This document shows positions 35,944 through 44,458 of a DNA stretch of 64,000 nt, in pieces. Numbering within the stretch: position 1 is the stretch's first letter; every line of letters starts with the position of its first letter. This DNA comes from Abyssalbus ytuae. Its GTDB lineage: Bacteria; Bacteroidota; Bacteroidia; Flavobacteriales; Flavobacteriaceae. Both the position numbers and the translations under genes were made by a program. The notes under the pieces are model-generated. The model ran no database searches, had not been told where the DNA came from, and worked only from the letters and a program-made list of their open reading frames with translations. The stretch spans positions 3,596,001-3,660,000 of the forward strand of contig NZ_CP094358.1 in assembly GCF_022807975.1 (NCBI RefSeq), read 5' to 3'.

Positions 35944-37464
35944 TTAAGACTTTATTTTCAGTTTTTTGAGTGTATTTTGAATGGGTTTTTCAAAAAGTTG
36001 TTTTTCATATGAATTCATTCCAAATGAAAACATAAGTGTTGCAAAAACAAACGTATAACTGAAAGCTTTTATAATAAAACTTATCCATCCCTCGCCAGGG
36101 ATATAATTTATAAGATATCCGAGAGGGATAATTAAAATAAAAACTATGAAAGTTTTATTAAATAGCTCTTTAAAGAATCTTATTATGTTAAGATGAATCA
36201 CCTTTTGATAATAAACATTTAGAATGTTCTGGCTGATAATCCAACCAATTGTAGACCCTGTAATCATACCTATACTTCCATACTTTTTTGCAAGTAATAC
36301 ACCTGCAAAGGTTCCCATGCCAATAAAAATTAGATATATAATAACTTTAAAAGACATTTTATTTTTAGCTTCTAAAATTGAGTTTCCGAAGCTTTGCACC
36401 AGGGGCATAGTATAAGCAAACATTATAATAAGAGCAACTACCCAGGAATTATAGTAATTTTCTCCGACCCACAGAAAAACAAATTGTTTACCATATAACA
36501 GGAATGCACCTAAAATATATAACAGTATTATTAGTGAGATTCTACCAATTTTGATCATCATGGTTGTAAGTTCTTCACCTGTAGCATTACGTACAGTCAT
36601 TTGGGTGGCCCTTGGTAAAAACACACCGGAAATAGCATGAGAAAAGGCTCCGTAATATGTGCCTAACATAATTCCAACTGCATAAATTGCGACTATTGTT
36701 GTATTAGCTACAATACCTAAGGCCATTTGACCAGCTTGCCATTGAAATTGGGATACAAGAGCTGCTATAAATATCCAAATAGAATAACCAAATATTTCCT
36801 TTATTAAAGATTTTTCTATGTTATGAAATTTGAATTTTACTTTTAATTTATTTAGTACGAAAAAAGCATTTACACCTATGATGAAGAGATTTAGAGAAGT
36901 ATCTAATATAACAATAGATATAGCTTTTCCTCCTAATATAAGTAAAGCTACAATAAGTACTGCTCTGACAATATACCTAAAAATGTTTACTGTTTTTGGA
37001 AAAACGAATTCTTCATAACCGGAACAAATACCTGCAAAGGCTCCTCCTGGTAAAGTTACTGCCAGATTAAAAATGAGTATGACAAACATTATTTTTGCTT
37101 TCCCCATTTCTTCTATGGTTAATGAAGAGCCAAAAATACTGTCAAGATTATAATAACAAATAGTGCCAATAGCAATTATTAATAATGAGATAAAAAAATA
37201 AATAATCATGGTGGTGGCCAGAAAATTTTCTTCGCCAATCCGGTTTTTTTCTGCCCGGTATTTTGCTACAAAACGGATAATAGTATTATTAATACCTAAA
37301 TCTAAAACAGACATATAACCGACAAAGGCACCAATTAAAGAATACAGTCCAAACTCGGCATCCCCAAGTTTTTTTATTATAAAAGGAGTTAACAACAAGC
37401 CAATAATATTGGTTAAAAAAATATTTAAATAATTAAGTATGGCTCCTTTTTCTAACTGACTCAA
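35944..37464 (-). CDS. wzx: Wzx-type oligosaccharide flippase
   Basis: A 506-residue polytopic membrane protein of the polysaccharide-transport (MOP) superfamily, with about 12-14 hydrophobic segments. The N-terminus (GAILNYLNIFLTNIIGLLLTPFIIKKLG, shown here in two parts: GAILNYLNIFLTNIIGLL and TPFIIKKLGDAEFGLYSLI) is typical. It moves the undecaprenyl-linked repeat unit across the inner membrane for polymerisation by the Wzy-type protein. It is encoded directly after the epimerase gene and before the glycosyltransferases. The C-terminal end is basic (LKKLKIKS), as expected for a cytoplasmic tail. Confidence 0.88.
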   Translation of the reverse strand: MSQLEKGAILNYLNIFLTNIIGLLLTPFIIKKLGDAEFGLYSLIGAFVGYMSVLDLGINNTIIRFVAKYRAEKNRIGEENFLATTMIIYFFISLLIIAIGTICYYNLDSIFGSSLTIEEMGKAKIMFVILIFNLAVTLPGGAFAGICSGYEEFVFPKTVNIFRYIVRAVLIVALLILGGKAISIVILDTSLNLFIIGVNAFFVLNKLKVKFKFHNIEKSLIKEIFGYSIWIFIAALVSQFQWQAGQMALGIVANTTIVAIYAVGIMLGTYYGAFSHAISGVFLPRATQMTVRNATGEELTTMMIKIGRISLIILLYILGAFLLYGKQFVFLWVGENYYNSWVVALIIMFAYTMPLVQSFGNSILEAKNKMSFKVIIYLIFIGMGTFAGVLLAKKYGSIGMITGSTIGWIISQNILNVYYQKVIHLNIIRFFKELFNKTFIVFILIIPLGYLINYIPGEGWISFIIKAFSYTFVFATLMFSFGMNSYEKQLFEKPIQNTLKKLKIKS

Positions 37465-37478
37465 AACAGAGTAGGGTT

Positions 37479-38495
37479 TTAGTTTACTTTATAATAGTGT
37501 TTATACCAATCAATAAAAGATTTAATGCCATCTTTTATAGTAGTCCCCGGTTTATAATTATAATCTTTAATAAGGCTATCTACATTTGCCCATGTTTTTT
37601 CTACATCTCCAGGTTGTATAGGAAGCATATCTTTAACAGCTTCTTTTTGAAGATTTCTTTCAATTTCTTCAATAAAATCCATTAATTTAACCGAATTGTT
37701 GTTGCCGATATTGTAAACTTTGTATAACCTGTTTTCTACTTTTTTTTCAATTATCCTTACAACGCCTTCCACTATATCATCTATATAAGTGAAGTCGCGT
37801 TCCATTTTACCGTAATTAAATACTTTAATAGGTTTGTTTTCGGTAATTGCTTTTGTAAAAAGAAAGAGTGCCATATCGGGTCTTCCCCAGGGTCCGTATA
37901 CTGTAAAAAACCTTAATCCTGTGGTTGGTATTTTAAAAAGGTGGCTGTAAGTATGTGCCATTAACTCATTACTTTTTTTGGAAGCAGCATATAAACTTAT
38001 CGGATGATCTACACTATCATCTGTAGAAAAAGGAATTTTTTTATTTAAACCATATACGCTGGAACTGCTGGCATACACCAGATGTTGAATGTTATAATGC
38101 CGGCAACATTCAAGTAGATTAACAAACCCTACAATATTACTATCAACATAAGATTCGGGGTTTTCCAGGCTATACCTTACACCGGCTTGTGCAGCCAAGT
38201 TACAGACAACATCAAATTTTTCCTTTTCAAAAAGTTTGGGCAGTTCTTCTCTGTTTTCCAGATTCATTCTGATAAATTTGAAGAAATTATCATAGATATT
38301 ACTTTTTGACGGGTGATTAAATATTTCTGCTTCTTTTTTAGTAATACCCAGTTCATTTAACCGGGCATATTTTAAGTTCACATCATAATAATCGTTAATG
38401 TTATCAAGGCCAACTACCTGATGGCCGTTTTTGAGTAACTTTTTACATGTGTGAAATCCTATAAATCCGGCAGCACCGGTAACAAGTATTTTCAT
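37479..38495 (-). CDS. UDP-sugar 4-epimerase (UDP-glucuronate/GlcNAcA epimerase-like)
   Basis: An extended short-chain dehydrogenase of 338 residues. The NAD-binding motif TGAAGFIG, the CapI-like stretch GLDNINDYYDVNLKYARL and the catalytic YAASK motif (Tyr169, Lys173) with serines in YASSSSVYG are all present. The DNINDYYDVNLK signature is typical of epimerases that act on UDP-glucuronate. In this locus it follows a TviB-type dehydrogenase, so the actual substrate may be UDP-GlcNAcA, giving UDP-GalNAcA. It is 14 bases upstream of the flippase gene and 2 bases after the dehydrogenase gene. Confidence 0.88.
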   Translation of the reverse strand: MKILVTGAAGFIGFHTCKKLLKNGHQVVGLDNINDYYDVNLKYARLNELGITKKEAEIFNHPSKSNIYDNFFKFIRMNLENREELPKLFEKEKFDVVCNLAAQAGVRYSLENPESYVDSNIVGFVNLLECCRHYNIQHLVYASSSSVYGLNKKIPFSTDDSVDHPISLYAASKKSNELMAHTYSHLFKIPTTGLRFFTVYGPWGRPDMALFLFTKAITENKPIKVFNYGKMERDFTYIDDIVEGVVRIIEKKVENRLYKVYNIGNNNSVKLMDFIEEIERNLQKEAVKDMLPIQPGDVEKTWANVDSLIKDYNYKPGTTIKDGIKSFIDWYKHYYKVN

Positions 38496-38497
38496 AT

Positions 38498-39781
38498 TTA
38501 AAGTCTTCCTGTTATTATATTGGTTTTTAAAACTCCTTTAATATCATATACAATTGCATTTTTGCTGAGTAAATCATCAATTTTTAAATAAGAAAACTCT
38601 CTGTGGGCAACCGCTAATACAACTGCATTGTACTTTTTGTTATTTAAGTTTTTTGTAAGCTTTAATTTATATTCTTTTTCTACTTCTTTTTCATCAACAT
38701 GAGGGTCATAAACATCTACTTTAGCTCCGTACTCCTTTAGGTTAGTAACCAGGTCAATAACTTTAGTATTCCTTACATCCGGGCAATTTTCCTTAAAGGT
38801 TATACCTAAAACCAGTACCGTGCTGTCTTTTACTTTAATATTTTGTTTTAGCATTAATTTAATGATCTCTCCTGCTGTATAGGCACCCATAGTATCATTT
38901 ATTCTTCTACCGGCCAAAATTATTTCCGGATGATATCCTAATTCCTGGGCCTTTTGAGCCAGGTAGTAAGGGTCTACCCCAATACAATGTCCTCCCACTA
39001 ACCCGGGTTTAAAAGGTAAAAAATTCCATTTTGTACCTGCAGCTTCCAACACCTGATGTGTATCAATCCCCATCAGATTAAATATTTTAGCTAGTTCATT
39101 AACAAAAGCTATATTAATATCACGTTGGGTATTTTCAATTACTTTGGCAGCTTCGGCTACTTTTATGGAGGGGGCAAGATAGGTGCCGGCAGTAATTACC
39201 GAAGCATAAAGACAATCTATTTTTTTTGCTGCTTCTTTGGTTGAACCTGATGTGACTTTTAATATTTTATCAACGGTATGTTCTTTATCGCCAGGATTAA
39301 TTCTTTCGGGAGAATAACCCACAAAAAAGTCGGAATTATATTTTAGATTATTATTTTTCTCCAGGAGAGGCACACATATTTCTTCGGTTAAACCGGGGTA
39401 TACTGTTGACTCGTAAATAACAATATCGTTTTTTTTGAGTACTTTGCTTACCATTTCACTTGCATTTACCAGAGCTTCTATATCCGGGGCTTTTTTCCTG
39501 TCAACCGGTGTTGGTACGGTAATAATATAATAATTGCAGGTTTTGGCATCAGTTATTGAAGAGGTAAGAAACAAGCCTGTTGTATTATCCGGATTACTGG
39601 TAATTACTTTTTTTAAAGCATCGGTATTAACTTCCTTTGTTGAATCGGTAAAAGAAGTTAATTCCTTAATTCGCCTTGAATTTATATCATAACCAATTAC
39701 TGAATATTTTGTGGCAAACAATTGAGCTAAAGGTAACCCTACGTATCCTAATCCGATTACAGCTATTTTTAAATGATTCAT
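38498..39781 (-). CDS. tviB: UDP-N-acetyl-hexosamine 6-dehydrogenase (TviB/WbpO type)
   Basis: A nucleotide-sugar dehydrogenase of 427 residues, the usual size of the TviB/WbpO group. The N-terminal Rossmann site is [32 protein letters not shown] and [11 protein letters not shown] are all conserved. The catalytic cysteine lies in [11 protein letters not shown] (Cys266). It oxidises C6 of UDP-GlcNAc or UDP-GalNAc to the uronate with two NAD+. This is the first gene of the long minus-strand operon, next to the divergent promoter region, and supplies the acidic sugar with the epimerase that follows. Confidence 0.9.
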   Translation of the reverse strand: MNHLKIAVIGLGYVGLPLAQLFATKYSVIGYDINSRRIKELTSFTDSTKEVNTDALKKVITSNPDNTTGLFLTSSITDAKTCNYYIITVPTPVDRKKAPDIEALVNASEMVSKVLKKNDIVIYESTVYPGLTEEICVPLLEKNNNLKYNSDFFVGYSPERINPGDKEHTVDKILKVTSGSTKEAAKKIDCLYASVITAGTYLAPSIKVAEAAKVIENTQRDINIAFVNELAKIFNLMGIDTHQVLEAAGTKWNFLPFKPGLVGGHCIGVDPYYLAQKAQELGYHPEIILAGRRINDTMGAYTAGEIIKLMLKQNIKVKDSTVLVLGITFKENCPDVRNTKVIDLVTNLKEYGAKVDVYDPHVDEKEVEKEYKLKLTKNLNNKKYNAVVLAVAHREFSYLKIDDLLSKNAIVYDIKGVLKTNIITGRL

Positions 39782-40488
39782 TATTTTTTATTTGAAAAAG
39801 GGCTCAAAACTTTTTAAGAATGTAATAAACTTTTTTAAAGGAATATTTGGTTTTTCTTTAAGGCCGGAAGCTTGAGAATTTTTCTCAGCTTCTATCATTA
39901 GTTTTAACATAATTTATTAATTACAATTGTAGAAATTTAATTTTCATCCGTTAGTAATTTTCTTAATTACCCTATTCAGAACAAAGATTAGAAAATAAAA
40001 ATAATTAGTCCTATTTAAATATGTAAATTACATAATATTTACGTCAAAATTCATTCTTCCTATATTAAATTCCTCCTTAGTTCTTCTTTTTGTTATGCCT
40101 AATTGATAAAGGTTTTTTACCTGACTTATTAGAAAATATAAAACCAAAATAATTATAAAAAAAACATAAATATTTGTTTTTTATTAAAAATATCTCATTA
40201 AAACATTAAATAATCATTAATATATTTAAAGTTTTCAATGTTTGCCGTAGTAATAAAGTAATTAGCCGATAATTATAAAACTTTCACCGAATTAATCTAG
40301 AAAGATAGTATTAGTAACTTCAACATTTACTAGTTTTATAATGTTCCCCCGAACAAATACAGCTATTTAGATAAGTTGTTATGTTTTGTTAATATAAAGC
40401 TGTTAGAAGACATCTTTTAACTTAAATATCGTATTATTAGTAAGCAAGGCAATATTTCTTAGTGTTGTAGACTTAAATAAATTTTAAA
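39782..40488. other. Divergent 0.7-kb AT-rich regulatory region between the two polysaccharide operons
   Basis: This is the longest non-coding stretch in the window and it separates the divergent minus-strand and plus-strand polysaccharide operons. It is very AT-rich, notably at 40050-40260. It should hold both operon promoters, but I find no perfect TTG/TAnnTTTG pair. A short open frame on the minus strand (39788-39910) could be a leader peptide. Such long untranslated leaders in polysaccharide operons are often sites of transcription antitermination; no NusG/UpxY-like gene is in the window. Confidence 0.6.
39788..39910 (-). CDS. Candidate 40-residue leader ORF before the dehydrogenase operon
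   Basis: On the minus strand an ATG at 39910 opens a 40-codon frame (MLKLMIEAEKNSQASGL to FLKSFEPFFK) that ends 7 bases before the dehydrogenase start. Composition is lysine- and phenylalanine-rich with a plausible amphipathic helix. There is no homology that I recognise. The position suggests a translated leader or a decayed gene end. Chance is not excluded in such AT-rich DNA. Confidence 0.25.
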   Translation of the reverse strand: MLKLMIEAEKNSQASGLKEKPNIPLKKFITFLKSFEPFFK

Positions 40489-41619
40489 GTGATTGTAAAA
40501 ACCAAAATATGGTTATCATCTCCTCATATGGGCGGGAATGAGCTTAATTATATTAATCAGGCTTTTGATACCAATTGGATTGCACCATTGGGCCCGAATG
40601 TAAATGAGTTTGAAAAAGCCATTAGCAGATATTTGGGAGCAGGGACCCATGTGGCAGCCCTAAGCTCTGGTACAGCGGCTATACATTTAGGACTTTTGAT
40701 GTTAGGTGTAGGAAAAGGAGATGAGGTTATTTGCCAGAGTTTTACTTTTTCGGCATCGGCAAATCCAATTGTATACCTGGGGGCTAAACCTGTTTTTATT
40801 GATAGTGAAGAAAAAACATGGAACATGAGCCCTACACTTTTAGAAGAAGCAATTGTGAACCGGATAAAACACGGAATCAAACCTAAAGCTATCCTGGCCG
40901 TACATTTATACGGGATGCCTTATAACATCCAGGAAATTACAAATATTGCTAATAAATATGATATTCCGGTGCTGGAAGACAGTGCCGAAGCTCTGGGCAG
41001 TGAATATTATGGAATTAAATGCGGAACATTTGGAGATATAGGTATTTTATCTTTTAATGGAAATAAAATTATAACTACTTCAGGAGGTGGGGCGTTGGTT
41101 ACCAATAACAAAACGATAAAAGAAAAAGCAATTTTTCTCTCTACCCAGGCCAGGGATGAAGCACCTCATTATCAACACTCCCATATTGGGTATAATTACC
41201 GGATGAGTAATGTAGTGGCAGGAATAGGAAGGGGGCAAATGGAGATCTTAGATGACAGAGTAAAGGCAAGAAGGGCCAATTATAATTTTTACAAGAAAGA
41301 ACTTGAAGGTTTTGACCAAATAAGCTTTTTAGAAGAACCTACAGGATATTTTTCTAACAGATGGCTAACCTGTATAGTTACTTCTTCATATGAACTTCGG
41401 GAAAAGATAAGATTAACACTGCATGAAGAAGATATAGAATCAAGGCCGTTATGGAAACCTCTGCATTTGCAACCTGTATTTAGTTCTTGTACGGCTTTTA
41501 CAAACGGAGTTTCTGAAAAACTTTTTAATACCGGACTTTGCCTGCCAAGTGGGTCAAATTTATCTGAAGACGATTTAAAATCAGTTACACATCTAATAAA
41601 GAAAAGCCTAATGTCATGA
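40489..41619 (+). CDS. DegT/DnrJ/EryC1/StrS aminotransferase (PglE-like)
   Basis: A PLP-dependent sugar aminotransferase of 376 residues. The start is GTG at 40489. Family elements are PHMGGNELNYINQAFDTNW at the N-terminus, SGTAAIHLGLLMLGVGKGDEV, the PLP-contact EDSAEALGS, the catalytic lysine in SFNGNKIITTSGGG (Lys193), and HIGYNYRMSN. It most resembles PglE/EpsN-type enzymes, which convert the UDP-4-keto-6-deoxy-GlcNAc made by a PglF-type dehydratase into the 4-amino sugar with glutamate as donor. Its stop overlaps the start of that dehydratase gene (ATGA), so the two are coupled. The usual PglD-type N-acetyltransferase gene is not in the window. Confidence 0.9.
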   Translation: MIVKTKIWLSSPHMGGNELNYINQAFDTNWIAPLGPNVNEFEKAISRYLGAGTHVAALSSGTAAIHLGLLMLGVGKGDEVICQSFTFSASANPIVYLGAKPVFIDSEEKTWNMSPTLLEEAIVNRIKHGIKPKAILAVHLYGMPYNIQEITNIANKYDIPVLEDSAEALGSEYYGIKCGTFGDIGILSFNGNKIITTSGGGALVTNNKTIKEKAIFLSTQARDEAPHYQHSHIGYNYRMSNVVAGIGRGQMEILDDRVKARRANYNFYKKELEGFDQISFLEEPTGYFSNRWLTCIVTSSYELREKIRLTLHEEDIESRPLWKPLHLQPVFSSCTAFTNGVSEKLFNTGLCLPSGSNLSEDDLKSVTHLIKKSLMS

Positions 41620-43592
41620 TTAAAAAATTTTTAGATAATTATGATAAATTTTTACCCAGATGGACTGTTTATACAGCTGATATGATTGTGATAGTCACAA
41701 CATTTTTTATGGCTTATTTTATAAGGTTTAATCTTACCCTGGATTTTGATAAAAAAATGTTGTTGATACAGTTGCCTGTGCTTATTGTTATAGCAACCAT
41801 TTGTTTTTTTTATACGGGCTCATTTAAAGGGGTGGTTAGGCATACGGGTTTTAAAGACCTCATGACTATTTTTAATGCAGTTTTGTTACTTGCTCTTTTT
41901 AATATAGCATTGGTGTCGGCAAATAAAATTACTCATCTTATTGCGGGTTATACAATACCAAAATCTATTATCATCATTCATTCCTTATTAAGTTTTGTAG
42001 CATTAAGTTTTTACAGGTTATTATTCAGGTTTCTCTATAAATATGTATTTGTAAAGAAGAAAACCGCAAAAAATGTTGTTATATATGGAGCTGGAGATTC
42101 AGGGATAGTGGCATATAAAGTTCTGGTGAATAAACAAGAACAAATTTTTGATATTATTAACTTTATAGATGACGATCCTTCAAAAGTAGGTAAAGTAATT
42201 AATGGAGTCCCTGTAATTTCAAGAAATAAATTAACCAATGAATATATTATTGATAATGATATACATGAAATAATTGTAGCCATTTATAATATAGAAGGGG
42301 CCAAATTAAGGCATCTGGTAGATGGCCTTATGGAATTAAAAGTTACTGTAAAAATAATTCCTTCTTTTGAAAAGTGGATTAACGGAGAGTTTAATGTAAA
42401 TCAAATTAAAAAAGTAAAGATTGAAGATTTATTGGGAAGAGTTCCTATTGAAATTAATAATCCCAGATTAAATGAAGAGTTTAAGGGAGAAATAATAATG
42501 GTGACAGGAGCCGCAGGTTCTATTGGCAGTGAATTAACACGGCAAATTGCTAATTATGATTTAAAAAAACTCATATTAATTGACCAGGCAGAATCTGCTT
42601 TGTATGATTTGCAGCAGGAATTAAGACAAAAAAGTATTATAGGTTTTAATACTCATATAGCAGATATCAGGGACAAAGAAAGGATGGATTTTATTTTTAA
42701 CCTTTATAAACCCACTATGGTGTTTCATGCTGCTGCCTATAAGCATGTACCTTTAATGGAAGATACTCCTTATGAAGCAATCAAAATAAATGTAGGCGGC
42801 ACAAAAAATTTAGCCGATTTAGCTTCTGTGTATAAAGCAAAAAAGTTTGTTTTTGTCTCAACCGATAAAGCAGTAAACCCAACTAGTGTTATGGGAGCCA
42901 GTAAAAGGTTGGCCGAAATGTACATTGGCTGTATGCAAAAAAGAAGTAATACCAAATATATTACTACCCGGTTTGGAAATGTATTGGGTTCAAACGGCTC
43001 AGTAATCCCATTGTTTAAAAGACAGATAGAAAACGGAGGACCATTGACACTAACTCATAAAGAAATTACCAGGTATTTTATGACTATCCCGGAAGCATCA
43101 CAATTAGTACTTGAAGCCGGAGCAATGGGAAAAGGAGGGGAAATTTTCATATTTGATATGGGCGAATCCATAAAAATATTTGATTTGGCAAAAAATATGA
43201 TTAAATTATCCGGATTAAGATATCCTGAAGATATTAATATAACAATTACCGGTTTAAGACCAGGAGAAAAACTCTATGAAGAACTTTTGGCAAATGGTGA
43301 AAATACAATACCCACTTATCATCCTAAAATAATGATTAGTAAAACACGGGAACTTTTGGTTACAGAAGTTAAGACCCGGATAGAGGAAATTTGTGTTATG
43401 AACTTATTTCAAAATAATGATCACATAATAGCAAAAATAAAGTGTATAATCCCTGAATATAAATCAAACAATTCCAAATTTGAGGTTTTTGATCAAAACG
43501 GAATTAAACCGGAAAGTCCAGCCAAAAGAACAGGGACCGTAGCCACAAACAGGTACAAAGACAAGACAAATAATGAGTTAGCGGTAAGTTAA
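41616..43592 (+). CDS. Membrane UDP-GlcNAc 4,6-dehydratase (PglF/WbpM/CapD type)
   Basis: A 658-residue protein with four N-terminal membrane segments (residues about 15-140), a CoA-binding-like Rossmann domain (VVIYGAGDSGIVAYKVL) and a C-terminal SDR domain with NAD site MVTGAAGSIGSELTRQI. The catalytic region reads STDKAVNPTSVMGASKR, in which Met replaces the usual SDR Tyr, the S-M-K triad of this enzyme group. It converts UDP-GlcNAc to UDP-4-keto-6-deoxy sugar at the inner membrane. The coupled aminotransferase upstream would use the product. OPX and BY-kinase genes follow in the same direction. Confidence 0.92.
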   Translation: MIKKFLDNYDKFLPRWTVYTADMIVIVTTFFMAYFIRFNLTLDFDKKMLLIQLPVLIVIATICFFYTGSFKGVVRHTGFKDLMTIFNAVLLLALFNIALVSANKITHLIAGYTIPKSIIIIHSLLSFVALSFYRLLFRFLYKYVFVKKKTAKNVVIYGAGDSGIVAYKVLVNKQEQIFDIINFIDDDPSKVGKVINGVPVISRNKLTNEYIIDNDIHEIIVAIYNIEGAKLRHLVDGLMELKVTVKIIPSFEKWINGEFNVNQIKKVKIEDLLGRVPIEINNPRLNEEFKGEIIMVTGAAGSIGSELTRQIANYDLKKLILIDQAESALYDLQQELRQKSIIGFNTHIADIRDKERMDFIFNLYKPTMVFHAAAYKHVPLMEDTPYEAIKINVGGTKNLADLASVYKAKKFVFVSTDKAVNPTSVMGASKRLAEMYIGCMQKRSNTKYITTRFGNVLGSNGSVIPLFKRQIENGGPLTLTHKEITRYFMTIPEASQLVLEAGAMGKGGEIFIFDMGESIKIFDLAKNMIKLSGLRYPEDINITITGLRPGEKLYEELLANGENTIPTYHPKIMISKTRELLVTEVKTRIEEICVMNLFQNNDHIIAKIKCIIPEYKSNNSKFEVFDQNGIKPESPAKRTGTVATNRYKDKTNNELAVS

Positions 43593-43644
43593 ACAAAAAA
43601 AGCAAAGGAAATTAGTTAATTAAGGATATACCAATTTGAGTTAA

Positions 43645-44436
43645 ATGAATAAGCCATTCTTTTTTAAAAATTCTACAAAATTATTTTTTATATCTCTCTT
43701 TTTATCGGTTGTCAACTTTTCCTGTGAATCAACAAAAAATATTGTTTATTTTCAAAATGCTAATAATGCTGAAGTTGATGCCGAAGTGAATACTTTTGAA
43801 CAAAGATTTAAAGAGGGAGATATACTCAGTATACATGTATCCACTTTTGATATGGCAGCTGCAGCCCCTTTCAATTTAAATGGAGGTAGCGGATTGGAGA
43901 ATGAAAGTAATTCCGGTTCAAATGATATAACCTATTATATAGGGAAAGATGGCAATATAGATTTTCCGGTCCTGGGAAAAATTAAACTGGCAGGCCTTAC
44001 TAATAAGCAAGCCCGGCAATTACTGGTAAGCAAGTTGAAAGAATATTTAAAAGATCCTATTGTAAACATAAAGATTAAAAATTTCAGGATTACGGTTTTA
44101 GGGGCGGTAAATAATCCGGGTACTTATAATGTTAAAGGAGATCATATTACACTTTTGGAAGCTTTAGGCTTGGCAGGCGATTTACATATAAAAGGATTAA
44201 GAGAGAATATTCTGGTAATAAGGGAATTAAACGGTAGCAGGACATATACCCGGGTAGATATTACAAATAAACAAATAACTCACTCTCCTGTATATTATCT
44301 GACTCAAAACGATATAATTTATGTTGAACCTAATAAATCAGCCAGAACATCAGCAACTTTGGATAATAGGGTAACCGTTGCCATATCAATATTATCTATT
44401 CTCATTACAACAGGTGTTGTTCTTTTAACACGGTAA
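43645..44436 (+). CDS. wza: Outer-membrane polysaccharide export lipoprotein (Wza/OPX)
   Basis: The signal peptide ends in a lipobox (VNFSC, about residue 27). A polysaccharide-export domain follows (FKEGDILSIHVSTFD ... YYIGKDGNIDFPVLGKIKLAGLTNKQA), then an SLBB-type domain (ITVLGAVNNPGTYNVKGDHITLLEALGLAG, given here as two adjoining parts ITVLGAVNNPGTYNVKG and ITLLEALGLAG). A C-terminal hydrophobic helix (VAISILSILITTGVVLL) could form the outer-membrane alpha-barrel. At 263 residues it is shorter than E. coli Wza but normal for Bacteroidetes. It would form the export channel together with the Wzc-type protein encoded 22 bases downstream. Confidence 0.92.
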   Translation: MNKPFFFKNSTKLFFISLFLSVVNFSCESTKNIVYFQNANNAEVDAEVNTFEQRFKEGDILSIHVSTFDMAAAAPFNLNGGSGLENESNSGSNDITYYIGKDGNIDFPVLGKIKLAGLTNKQARQLLVSKLKEYLKDPIVNIKIKNFRITVLGAVNNPGTYNVKGDHITLLEALGLAGDLHIKGLRENILVIRELNGSRTYTRVDITNKQITHSPVYYLTQNDIIYVEPNKSARTSATLDNRVTVAISILSILITTGVVLLTR

Positions 44437-44458
44437 TAAATTACCATCAAATCTAAAA

